Position numbers and translations under genes: made by a program. 64,000 bases of DNA from Ashinkailepas kermadecensis (lineage: Eukaryota; Arthropoda; Thecostraca; Neolepadidae), in the NCBI GenBank assembly GCA_034440615.1, contig JAOTOM010005150.1:411501-475500 (forward strand). Direction: 5' to 3'. Below, one piece after another: positions 34,401 through 44,010 of this stretch. The notes beneath the pieces were generated by a model that was not told the origin of the DNA, did not search any database, and saw only the letters and a program-made list of their open reading frames with translations. Within the stretch, counting starts at the first letter, position 1, and each line of letters opens with the position of its first letter.

Positions 34401-37400
34401 TAGCCAAGAGTCGCGGCCTCGAGTGGGCCAAGTACCGGCGGCTTGGCGATCTTCAGAGGGATCTCGAGCTGCAGCTGGACGAAATGGCTGAACTGGTGCG
34501 CTCAGTGTTGCACCAGGAACCCTACACAAAGAAGGAGGTGGGTATGCAAGAAACAAACCAACGACGGCGAATGTGAAGTGCCAATATTGAAATATCACAT
34601 GACTTGATTGTTGGCTAAGTGAAATCATTATTACGGTTCATTTTTTCTTGTGTGCCTCGGGAAAAACCTGCAAATAGCTAAATCTGATTAGAGAGACTGA
34701 CACGCAGTCCTTCATGTTAAACAGTGAAATTGTTGGCAGGGTTGGACCAAAGTTGGAGGACCTTGAACTGCCCCAAAGACAGAAAGCTCGATGTATTCCG
34801 AGCAATGAGACAAAACCCCATCGTTAAATCTACAGCGAATTATTACACCGAGGAACACCCTGGAATCCGAGAGCAACCTAATAAAATACAGTTTGCATCA
34901 AGTACGCCATAAAATTAGCATGCGTATGTGGCCAGAGGCGGATCCAGACGGTCAGCTTGTGGAGGCGGATCCAGCCGATCGGTTTGGCGAAGGCAAAGCC
35001 GGTCAGTCGGCTTGGAGACAGGCAATTTTCGACACAAAGCTCATCTAAGTCGGAGTGCACAAAATCCCATCAAAAATATAAAGCTCTCGAATGTTGGCCA
35101 CACTATATTAACATTGTAAAAATAGACACAACTTATCAATGGATTTTTCCAGTGCAAAATATCATCTCAACCGTTTCAAAAACGATGATCGCAACCGTCT
35201 CAAACATCTGCGATTATTTGCATGAATGCATTGCTACGATATACCTAAATGCCAGTTTCAGAATTTGTAGCTGTATTGATGCCACCGGCACGGACCCATC
35301 GATTTCCCTTCATGTGCACAACACTTGTTGACGCAGGCACAGTTCAGCTTGCGATAGCTATTTTGCAGCAGGTTAGGGAGGAGTTCTGAGACATCAGACT
35401 CTGCTTGTGTAGCAATAGCCATGTGTTGGGTTGGGAGGAAATGTTTGTTTGGCTCCCCCTATTCGCGATTTGTGAAGGCATGGCCGACATGAACTTCCCC
35501 TGGATCCGCCAGTGGGTGTGGCTTGACCGGGCTGCTGACTTCGAAGAAGCCACGACAACCTTGATTGGGTCTAAATTTCCGAACGCTGTCTGATACTTGT
35601 TGGTATTCGCTGCCAACCGATGCGTGGAGACACTGATGCAGCTGTTGCAGCGCCGATGACTTGACCTGACCTGTCGGATGTTGTTGCGATGTAACAGGAT
35701 GTTGGCATCAGAAACCTAGCTGGCTTCACCCACCATATGGCTACTCTTCCCACGCATCAAGTGATCTTAGCTGACCTGACCTGTTCTGCGCCGTCTGAAC
35801 AGACGGCACAGAACAGAACAGAACAGACTCATGTGTCGGTGAGAATCACAAGCTGGGTACATGTCAACGGCCTCAGCGTATTGTATATCAAGGCAATGGC
35901 TGATCTGACTTTTGACCTGACCCCACCGGTGATTTGCCCAGCTGGGTCTTAGAAGGGCCTCACTTTATCGTAATAAAGAGAGTGGCTGATCTGACCTGAC
36001 TTGACCTGACCTGCACCGGTAGATTTGTCACGAGCTGGGGATCACCGAGTCGCAGCTGGACGAAATCACCCTCAGCCCCAACACACGACACATCACAGAG
36101 TTCAGACTGTTGCAGAGGGCTCTACACGTGTTCCAAGGTCAGTGCGTCGCCGGAAGACGTTGACATCAGATTGTGGCCCATGCTTAAACTCAGCGACTTG
36201 TGTTGCAAAATTAACCAGTCCAAGGCCTCTATGAGTAACGGAATCCATGCAGATTTGCAATGCCAAACATGTGTGTGTCCTGGCTTTCCTCGAACGAAAT
36301 GCTATGGTCCACCGTGCATGGACACAAGTAGCATCTACGTGGCAACACTTACAAAGTTAGTTGAGTGTAGTGTCAGTACTGTGCAGGCGAAATTGTTAAG
36401 CTCATATTATGATCTACCACTGGCTATGCCACTGGCACTTGCTGTGCTGTTCAGTGTACGCCAATGAAGGTTTAATTGTCTGCTGGATGCCGCAATGCTT
36501 AGTGTATACTCGCATTTTTCTCGAATCCTTAGGACACCTTAAGACGGCTTAAGACAGCATATTGCCTAGGCTTCAAAGGTTTAAGACATAGCAACTTGTT
36601 CTGTCAGCACACTGTCCTAACTGGACACTTCCTATCGAACGTAACACGCGGAGGCAACACAGTCTGCTTTGCTGTTTGTTTGTTTGTTGGGGTTTAGGGA
36701 CGCATCGACTGCAGTGGTCATGCAGCGCCCATCAATCTGCTTTGCGATTATATATTCATGATTGGCGAACACAAAGGCAAGTTCACAAGGTGTGGATGTG
36801 TCAAAGCCAAGACCGCACCGAATGGCTGACATGGGCTGAATTAGGCTAAGTGAGATCGTCTATTACTCTTTGTCGTTGGCAAGGTTTGTTCATCCGAATT
36901 TATGCCCGGACGTTTCTTGACATTAGTTCCTCGTATCGTGTTCAACATCTTCCGCATTTCCATTAACCTGGCACCTTGCAATCATGATAATGGTAACGTC
37001 GGTGCATCAAATATATCATCAAAGTCACGTAGCCCCAGTGAATGAGGTCGACTCCATTCGATTAATTATTTACTACAAAATAAACGCACATCGTCTTTCG
37101 TCATGAAAAAATACCGAGCACAAGAAACCGAATGTGCAGGTGACCAATGCAGTGTATGCCTACAAATGTCAATCAATCTGAATACTGCAAACTCTAGCAA
37201 AAACGGTTGCTACCTTGTCCATTCCACTGCGTCATTATCGCGTCGCCTCACGTGTCGCCTCCATTCTGGTTCTTCACTCATACATTCAAGGACCGTCCAC
37301 GACCACACCCTGACTAGACGGGACCTAGTGGAGAACATTACTCGTGCAGAATCATACTCGCCAATGAAAAGAACCAAAGACAAAAAAAAACAACAAAGGA

Positions 37401-37897
37401 GGCGCCAATCATCGGCTTGCACTGGCGTACCGTCAATAACCAACAGGGACATGATGGTGTCCGGACGTCTTGGAATATGTTTGACCAGCATTTAGGCCAA
37501 AGTGACGCTTTGCGCCTTGAATTGTGTATGAAGTGAATATGATCGACCGACTCAAATTGGATGATACTGCTGCCTTAGCTTATAATTGTACCATTCGTTG
37601 GTAACTCATACATTGCCTCGTTGATCTGCTTCATATGTGACGGTGTACATACTGTTCCTGGAAATGTCGGTATTGTTTGTTTGTTTATTGGGGTTTAGGG
37701 GCGCATCGACTGCAGTGGTCATGCAGCGCCCAAGAAAATGTCAGTACAGACAGGCGAAACGTTACAACTATTAGATAGCATATAAAACCACTTGGTTACT
37801 ATTCAGTCACATCGAGCAACAGAGAGGCACGCTGCGAGAGCTGGAAACAAGAGCTTAACAAATGCATATTGTGCGTTCTTTTTAGGTGAACTTTATA

Positions 37898-37941
<44 letters not shown>

Positions 37942-40900
37942 AATGCATTGATATGTATCCAGATAACAGGGTAAGTTGGGAGGAAAGCGAACTTAGTCCG
38001 ATGCGACGAGTTTTGTTACACGGTAATACAATATCCTCCTCTCGAAATGTCTTGTCCTGTTTTCTGGATCTGCTCCTGGGATTCGTGTCTGCCTTTGCCT
38101 GGCCAGTCGACATTTCGCGTGCAAAACTGTAATTCCAGGATGCACGAGCTAGCAATGAGCTGCCAGCGTGCAACGGATGCCGACGACTTTGAAAGGTGTA
38201 CCGGTAGAGGACGTTCGCTGACAGGGATCAACATGTGACAGTCTCTGACAGCGTGTGGTTGCCGGCAGAGGCCGGACGGGCGACAGTCGCTGACAGCGTG
38301 TGGTTGCCGGCAGAGGCCGGACGGGCGACAGTCTCTGACAGCGGTGGTTGCCGGCAGAGGCCGGACAGGCGACAGTCTCTGACAGCGTGTGGTTGCCGGC
38401 AGAGGTCGGACGGACGACAGTCTCTGATAGCGTGTGGTTGCCGGCAGAGGCCGGACGGGCGACAGTCTCTGACAGCGTGTGGTTGCCGGCAGAGGCCGGA
38501 CGGGCGACAGTCTCTGACAGCGTGTGGTTGCCGGCAGAGGCCGGACGGGCGACAGTCTCTGACAGCGTGTGGTTGCCGGCAGAGGCCGGACGGGCGACAG
38601 TCTCTGACAGCGGGTGGTTGCCGGCAGAGGCCGGACGGGTGACAGTCTCTGACAGCGGGTGGTTGCCGGCAGAGGCCGGACGGGTGACAGTCTCTGACAG
38701 CGTGTGGTTGCCGGCAGAGGCCGGACGGGCGACAGTCTCTGACAGCGTGTGGTTGCCGGCAGAGGCCGGACGGGCGACAGTCTCTGACAGCGTGTGGTTG
38801 CCGGCAGAGGCCGGACGGGCGACAGTCTCTGACAGCGTGTGGTTGCCGGCAGAGGCCGGACGGGCGACAGTCTCTGACAGCGTGTGGTTGCCGGCAGAGG
38901 CCGGACGGGTGCTTGCCTTCCGGTCGGTGTGCGAGTCGGGCAGCCAGGATGCCCTCACCAAGATGGGTCAGTTGATGAACGCGAGTCACGCCTCGTGTCG
39001 TGACCTGTACCAGTGTAGTCACGAGCGGCTCGACACCATCTGTCGCCTGGCGGAGGGCGTGGCGTACGGAACACGCCTCACTGGCGCAGGGTGAGCGCAA
39101 ACCCGGCCGGCATCGTCGAGACAACCGGCCCCGAGGCTACTCGTCGCCGATTCCGAATATCAAGGGAGCCAGCGATGGGTGTCCAGGAAACCAGCGTCAA
39201 GTGTTCAGGAAGCTAATCCCCGGTGTCGAGACAACCAGTCACAAGTTTTCTTGGAGTTAGTCCCGGGGGTTCTTGAGAGGCAGGTGGTGATGGATGGGTG
39301 GGATAGGCCGCGGTTCCTGGTGGTTGGCTCGTCAGTTAGTGGCAATGGGTTTGCACAGGGGTGTATTCTTCAAGGGGCTCCGTCGGAGTCAACTCGCGCC
39401 ATATTTAAAAAAAAAATTGTTTCTCGAAAGCCCTAGATACATGTGCATGCATCTCAATGTTTGCCTTCCCTGTATATATTGGAAAAGATGATGTGTCCCG
39501 CACAGGCTGGGTTTCCCACCTCTGAATTTCTAAAGCTGGAATGTACCTGTGTCTGGATGAGTTTGTTGGCGGGAATCCATTGCTATGTGTGTGGGGGGGA
39601 TGAGTGTGATTAGAGGTGTGCCATACCATAGTGGACTTGTGCGGCCTTTAAATCGAGTGGATTTTGCAAGCAAGTTTTTTGGCAAGTGTATATTTCCGTG
39701 AAGGGAGTCTTACGTTATAGTGTATGTGACGTTAAGGTGCTGAAGGCAGGGTGGTGGGGCGGGGAACATCTCCCAGATGTTTGAAGCTTTATTGTACTTT
39801 CCTATTCCACAATACTAGTACACATAGAAGTACGCATAGAACACAAGCATGAGTGGCCTATATGTCTGGTGTTCCTAGGTGTACATCTGTCTCGCCTCAG
39901 ATGTGTCTGACTGACGCCTTGTATCCGTCTCGTCTCAGATGGTGATGCTGTGTCTAACTTGTATCCTCTTGCCTTGTATCCGTCTCGCCTCAGATGGTAC
40001 GACTGTGTCTGACTGACCCCTTGTATCCGTCTCACCTCAAATGGTACGACTGTGTCTGACTGACGCCTTGTATCCGTCTCACCTCAGATGGTACGACTGT
40101 GTCTGACTGACGCCTTGTATCCGTCTGGCCTCAGATGGTGATGCGGTGTTTCACTGACGCCTTGTATCGGTCTCACCTCAGATGGTGATGCTGTGTTTTA
40201 CTGACGCCTTGTATCCGTCTCGCCTCAGATGGTGATGCTGTGTTTGACTGACGCCTTGTATCCGTCTCACCTCAGATGGTGATGCTGTGTCTGACTGACG
40301 CCTTGTATCCGTCTCACCTCAGATGGTGATGCTGTGTCTACTTGTTATCGCCTTGTATCCGTCTCACCTCAGATGGTACGACTGTGTCTGACTGACTCCT
40401 TGTATCCGTCTCACCTCAGATGGTGATGCTGTGTCTGACTGACGCTTTGTATCCGTCTCGCCTCAGATGGGGCGTCAGTGTCTGACTGACGCCTTGTATC
40501 CGTCTCGCCTCAGATGGTGATGTTGTGTCTAACTTGTATCATCTTGCCTTGTATCCGTCTCGCCTCAGATGGTGATGCTGTGTTTGACTGACGCCTTGCA
40601 TCCGTTTCGCCGCAGATGGGGCGGCTATGTCTCACTGACGCCTTGTATCAGTCTCGCCTCAGATGAGGTGGGGGTGGGCTGTATGACTGACGCCTTGTAT
40701 CCGTCTCACCTCAGATGGAGCGGCTGTGTCTGACTGACGCCTTGTATCCGTTTCGCCTCAGATGGGGTGAGGGTGGGCTGTATGACTGACGCCTTATATC
40801 CGCCTCGCCTCAGATGGGGGGCGGCTGTGTTTGACTGACGCCTTGTGTCCGCCTCGCCTCAGATGGTACGACTGTGTCTGACTGACGCCTTGTACCCGCC

Positions 40901-41075
40901 TCGTCTCAGATGGGGCGGCTGTGCCGTCGCTCTGGTGCCCGGGCACCGTGTGCAAGAGTTCATCGACAAGCTCAAGTCCCAGTTTTACGCGGGCGGATCG
41001 GCCGCCGGGGACGTGGACCTGGACACTGTCGTGTTCCGCACCGAGCCCGGCGATGGTGCTGCCATCTTCAAATAG
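28325..41075 (+). CDS. GALK2: N-acetylgalactosamine kinase (GALK2-type), right copy, lacks exon A and upstream
   Basis: Six exons (B-G) splice to 293 codons plus stop. All are open, with intact GT-AG junctions identical in position to the left copy. Exon A and everything upstream are absent, because the inverted repeat ends inside intron A-B at about 27303. The copy therefore lacks the ATP-binding loop [10 protein letters not shown] and cannot encode a complete kinase as it stands. Few residue differences from the left copy are seen (for example C/G and A/T in exon B, E/K in exon D, A/E and D/E in exon F). This fits either a young truncated duplicate or the second allele of one locus misplaced by assembly. 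No frameshift or stop was seen in the exons. Confidence 0.85.
30111..31625 (-). CDS. Gustatory receptor-like seven-helix protein, right copy
   Basis: The inverted counterpart of the gene at 12088-13602, also 504 residues and intronless, about 93% identical (roughly 36 residue differences by eye). The helix 7 signature TYLVIMIQ is retained, with M for T just after it. Differences cluster in residues 39-77, the loop around 237-254 and the end of helix 5 through helix 6 (362-390), while 113-216 has only the change at 217 nearby. No stop or frameshift is present, so both copies look functional. The gene is nested in GALK2 intron B-C of the right copy on the opposite strand. An upstream extension to 31793 is rejected because its frame differs from the left copy. 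Confidence 0.85.
   Translation of the reverse strand: MAPVGLHGALVRYSLAICGYLTLTALHSRRSAAALWLLRALPLTCYLLVALGIVVLFIERTTTSRIIECLSVVGLLVQAVVILLVLAGNRRLLDQLDDQLVALERHATCSCHTKRRAIVVRVVFFLLLATLSCSLWFAFVFAPGNFCHPHYLIRMSFTGHVFPAVFASPEGYWYCIAFQSFVAIITCCLVVTFETCYFVWMNIISFHLVIIRKNVEKVSASLFATGEGERLEAQSWRGCALGVSRDRKNIEPTETSNLFTSNVIGMGATRREHSFLEGGFVKVVTPAKNSTVPDSVASIGKHQSAEIVEPVSVSSDLDPELALTEVYQHHSEVSSLMRRVNRLCGMCLFSLHVGAMTTILTGTFFMIGLATQPPYQGQQLQLISFIVYVGLFLLRVVFVSVDGNAVLEKHAALEDALANIPWLLMTSEARLTRETLLQVTSRPFCIQVLGFFTVKKSNVLAMLSFILTYLVIMIQMSDSTTSQAESTASSCNTAVATSPVVIRP
32833..32990 (+). CDS. GALK2: GALK2 exon C, right copy
   Basis: The 158-bp exon encodes (G)[34 protein letters not shown] and ends MECRLATQ. 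The acceptor is TTGCGACAG and the donor ACCCAG|GTCAGG. The donor is followed by two more copies of TACCC(CC)AGGTCAGG at about 56-bp spacing. Confidence 0.93.
32991..33115. repeat. 56-bp units repeating the exon C donor, right copy
   Basis: GCTACCCAG|GTCAGGGT at the exon end is followed by GACTACCCAGGTCAGGGT and GTTACCCCCAGGTCAGGG. The donor and last exon bases are therefore present three times. Confidence 0.82.
33770..34396. repeat. 49-bp minisatellite abutting the exon D acceptor, right copy
   Basis: About 13 units of GACGGTTGTTGTGACCGCCA then CAGCTCGGGTGTGCCGGGTG and TTGGTGGTT occur. In the final unit the sequence after GACGGTTGCTGTG is CGCTTCGTCAG|ATGC, the real splice acceptor. Every unit has a CAG at the equivalent place. 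Confidence 0.9.
34397..34537 (+). CDS. GALK2: GALK2 exon D, right copy
   Basis: The 141-bp exon starts [20 protein letters not shown] and ends HQEPYTKKE. It is in phase 0 at both ends. The acceptor CTTCGTCAG directly follows the last unit of the 49-bp array. The donor is GGAG|GTGGGT. Confidence 0.92.
35760..36022. repeat. 93-bp tandem units spanning the exon E acceptor, right copy
   Basis: Degenerate units repeat AGCTGGGT, GGCCTCA, TGGCTGATCTGACCTGAC and CACCGGT(A)G|ATTTG, ending at the true acceptor 36022/36023. The outermost unit is disrupted by a hairpin at 35778-35815. Confidence 0.8.
36023..36137 (+). CDS. GALK2: GALK2 exon E, right copy
   Basis: The 115-bp exon encodes [19 protein letters not shown] to [10 protein letters not shown]. 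The acceptor CACCGGTAG is preceded by about three degenerate 93-bp units that repeat the acceptor and first exon bases. The donor is CAAG|GTCAGT. Confidence 0.92.
36673..36730 (-). repeat. Short (AAAC)n-tailed element, right arm copy 1
   Basis: The inverted-arm counterpart of 6854-6913. Confidence 0.65.
37672..37731 (-). repeat. Short (AAAC)n-tailed element, right arm copy 2
   Basis: The inverted-arm counterpart of 5822-5880. Confidence 0.65.
37893..37942. repeat. (TA)n microsatellite, right arm
   Basis: A TA run of about 50 bp interrupted by TTTA. It is the counterpart of 5628-5657 with a different length. Confidence 0.95.
38237..38897. repeat. 45-bp minisatellite spanning the exon F acceptor, right copy
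   Basis: About 15 nearly identical units are present, with one 1-bp deletion near 38342. On the plus strand each unit encodes [15 protein letters not shown] in frame with exon F. The array ends exactly at the real acceptor (38897/38898). Confidence 0.93.
38898..39090 (+). CDS. GALK2: GALK2 exon F, right copy
   Basis: The 193-bp exon encodes [20 protein letters not shown] to GTRLTGAG. Upstream, the frame stays open through the 45-bp array to at least 38348, so the exon could be longer if an earlier acceptor copy is used. The boundary chosen here gives HVFQ|EAGRVL, which aligns with known GALK2 without insertion. Confidence 0.92.
39895..40909. repeat. 47-bp minisatellite spanning the exon G acceptor, right copy
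   Basis: About 21 units of GACTGACGCCTTGTATCCG plus TCTCGCCTCAG|ATGG and TGATGCTGTGTCT or TACGACTGTGTCT occur. Some units read ATGGGGCGGCTGTG, identical to the first bases of exon G. The last unit becomes the true acceptor at 40909/40910. The unit length of 47 is not a multiple of three. Confidence 0.92.
40910..41075 (+). CDS. GALK2: GALK2 exon G (terminal), right copy
   Basis: The 166-bp exon encodes [20 protein letters not shown] to GDGAAIFK and a TAG stop at 41073. The acceptor is CGTCTCAG|ATGG, and about 21 upstream 47-bp units carry the same CTCAG|ATGG boundary. I saw no clear AATAAA signal in the following few hundred bases. Confidence 0.93.
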
Positions 41076-43533
41076 AGGCAGCTTGCGAATCGCGCCAGTC
41101 AGGCAGTGCGCGGCTAACGGGCGTGGAGAAATGACACGTGCTTTGTGGTCCAAAACAACTGCGTGTCAAGCGTTTTCCGCATTTTGTTAGTGTTCGATAT
41201 GCTTACCACGAAATGAAAGAAGTATATAGTGTTTTACAATCAATGTTTTATGCCAGATGTACACCAGCCCCTACAATGTTAGTATGTTCAAAATCGATCC
41301 AAACCATTACGCTCCCAACGGGGTCGAACTGATTTAACCGAAAATTAGCTAATATAGTACATTCATGTATTAATGTAACTCGACCAGCCTAACCTAACCT
41401 CGCCCGACCCAAATCAACTCCACACGAACCAACCCAGCTCAACCCAATGGACAAGTTCAAGTAATGGGTTCTTGGTTGCAAAATACTAGTAAATAATAGT
41501 CCATAGACAAACTGATTTTTTTTATCGCAGGATAAGCATTTACAGCCTAATTTAATAATTTAACTTAGTGGTTAGCATCGATTTAAAAACCTTCTCGTAG
41601 CAATGACGTCACATATGTCGGATGGGATGATCCCCCCCCCCCCCTAAGATCCTAGAAACTACTGAAGCTAGAAATACAAAAATAAGAACAATATTTGGAG
41701 GGTAGCTTACGGTCGTAGTGAACTCGCTTCAGAATAGACTTGGGGGAGAAGTATTTTTTACAGGCGTGCCGGACCATAAAGGTCATTTGCACCGCCTTTA
41801 GAATAAGCTTCACGACCCTAGTATCAATTTGTAACAAAGTCACAATATTTCATGACAATATGAAATATTGTGTGCATGAGATATCGCCGAAAAACAGGAG
41901 GGGTAGACGGATTTCGCCCACCCTCCCATCCAGTGCGCATGTCAACACTCAGAGCATCTTAGGTACTACTTGTTTCATGCGGGTACCTTATTCATTCCAT
42001 TACTGTTGATTATCAGATGGATACTCAGAGTATTCTTGATACGCTGTACATGCATGTAGACCATAGGGACCTGATACAAAAATAATTGATGGTTTCATAC
42101 AATATTAAGATCACTCATCTGCTATTCAAATATTTCGACTCCTAAAATCAGCTTCGATTGATACTCAGGCGTCATTTTATAATTAGCCGAAGCTACCAGC
42201 AACGTCCTTGCAAAATAGACGCCAACGACACTTGCATTCATATTATTTTTGAAAGTATGTTTCGTATCGTGTTGCCATCCACGTTGCGGACAATCAAGAC
42301 AGTTACATGAGCAATTGTGACATTTTAGCTTAGTGCTTCGAAGTCATGTAAGTTGTGACGTGATTCGATGTGATGAACACTATGCAATGTCATACATGCT
42401 ACTTTATAGTTAAATTCCGTATGCTGCCAGAAATTGTGACAGAAGTGCTGGCTTCTGCGCAACATTCTTAACATACTTCAGCTTCACAAGGTGATGCATG
42501 TGGCTCCAATCCAAGCAACATTCGATGTTGCTGCTCACATGCACTCACTTTGTATTCAGTCCTGGAAAGTTGGCTGAGCCTGCACCAGAGACCGTTCAAC
42601 TACGCACACACATCGTATACCTGGTCTCCAGTACCTCAACCAACACGCGTATCTGACTGTCCTGATAGCAACACAACACCGGCGAGCCACTAAAACACAA
42701 AAAAATACATTTACATACACATACACACAAAATATATTAATAAATTATATTATACAATCAATAATAATACATACACATAAACAAAATAAATTATTTACAT
42801 ACACACAAAATAAATAAAGAAAGAAATAAATATATATAAAATGGAATAGGAAACATCGCGATCCGGGCTGCCAGGGCGTATGTTACCGTTTGAGTGACCA
42901 CGACGTATCAACAACGTGCGCCACACAACGCCACCGAATTGCATTGCGTGGCGCACGAGGCGGCAATATCCATGTAATGCCGACTGTCGGCTGAGCGTGT
43001 GGGAACGCGGACGTCGTCTCAACGCTTCACGTCATCTCCAGTCGGACATGCTTCAGATTATGTTTGCCTATCTGACCAGCGTCCTCTGTTTCCCCGATGC
43101 ATGGTTGTCGGATCTGTGGTTCCATAGTTCCTGGACTGGAAACTGAACTCGACCCCGTCGCCGTACGCGGCTGGTCCATTCTGACATCACTACTTCCCCG
43201 ACACAGCAGCAGTATTGTATTGGATGTCTGCGCTTCGAGGTTGTTGCGTTGAGTCTGCGATAAGTGCTCATCCTTTGACTTCGAGAGACTTACCCGGTGT
43301 CAAGGTCGTGTATGTTAGACGGGCTTTAGGTCTAGGTCAACGGGCGTGGTGACACAGTGACCTCGTTCACGGTGAAACTAATCGAGCTCTTTCGAGACCT
43401 GGATACGTTTCAGATCATGCTAGACAACTGCCGATCGTTGTGGAACACCTTTCGCTGGCTCCTGGGAACGGTTCGAACCAATACAGATGTGGTGCTGGTG
43501 TTAGTTTTCCTTGATGGTGGATGAGGTCGCCAA
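41076..43533. other. Region 3' of right GALK2 copy: no recognised gene
   Basis: This is the counterpart of 1-2851 without the foldback insertion. An AT-rich CATACACA/AAATAA tract of about 150 bp at 42690-42840 is much longer than the left-arm equivalent (TTTA repeats near 702-727). No exon is supported. Confidence 0.6.
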
Positions 43534-44010
43534 GTGACGTGACCCACAAGCAGCGACACGGGCAGAAGCCAGTGTTGTCATGACGTGACTCTCGAGGCAG
43601 GTGTCGCCAAGTGACGTGACCCACAAGCAGCGACACGGGCAGAAGCCAGTGTTGTCATGACGTGACTCTCGAGGCAGGTGTCGCCAAGTGACGTGACCCT
43701 CGAAGGCAGGTGTCGCCAATGACGTGACACCCACAAGCAGAAAGGGCAGAAGCCAGTGTTGCCAAGTGACGTGACTTCGGGAGGTGTCGCAAGTGAGTGA
43801 CCCACAAGCAGCGACACGGGCAGAAGCCAGTGTTGTCATGACGTGACTCTCGAGGCAGGTGTCGCCAAGTGACGTGACCCACAAGCAGCAACATGGGCAG
43901 AAGCCAGTGTTGTCATGACGTGACTCTCGAGGCAGGTGTCGCCAAGTGACGTGACCCACAAGCAGCGACATGGGCAGAAGCCAGTGTTGTCATGACGTGA
44001 CTCTCGTCAC
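43534..44010. repeat. 77-bp tandem array at the outer end of the right arm
   Basis: About six units, some trimmed, each with GTGACGTGACCCACAAGCAG, CGACACGGGCAGAAGCCAGT and CTCTCGAGGCAGGTGTCGCC. Left-arm homology reaches only the first bases of the array because the window starts there. Confidence 0.9.

Larger units (their letters stand above)
27303..43546. repeat. Right arm of large inverted repeat
   Basis: This is the inverted counterpart of 1-17901. It holds the same order of GALK2 exons (here on the plus strand) and the receptor (minus strand). The inner boundary is sharp: the 23-bp minisatellite of the spacer runs directly into CTAACCACGTGTGG at about 27303. The outer boundary cannot be set because the left arm is clipped at position 1. 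The arm lacks the CR1-like and foldback insertions of the left arm, and therefore shows the empty sites. Confidence 0.95.

Noticed and set aside
40901..41075. Start of exon G at the in-frame ATG of the upstream array (40845)
   Set aside because: That ATG lies within the 47-bp array. The acceptor CTCAG|ATGG completes the split glycine codon of exon F and restores LTGAGWGG.
42916..43146. 76-codon frame conserved in both arms (mirror at 396-626)
   Set aside because: The few differences are mostly amino-acid changing, no splice context or family match was seen, and conservation is no higher than for surrounding non-coding sequence.
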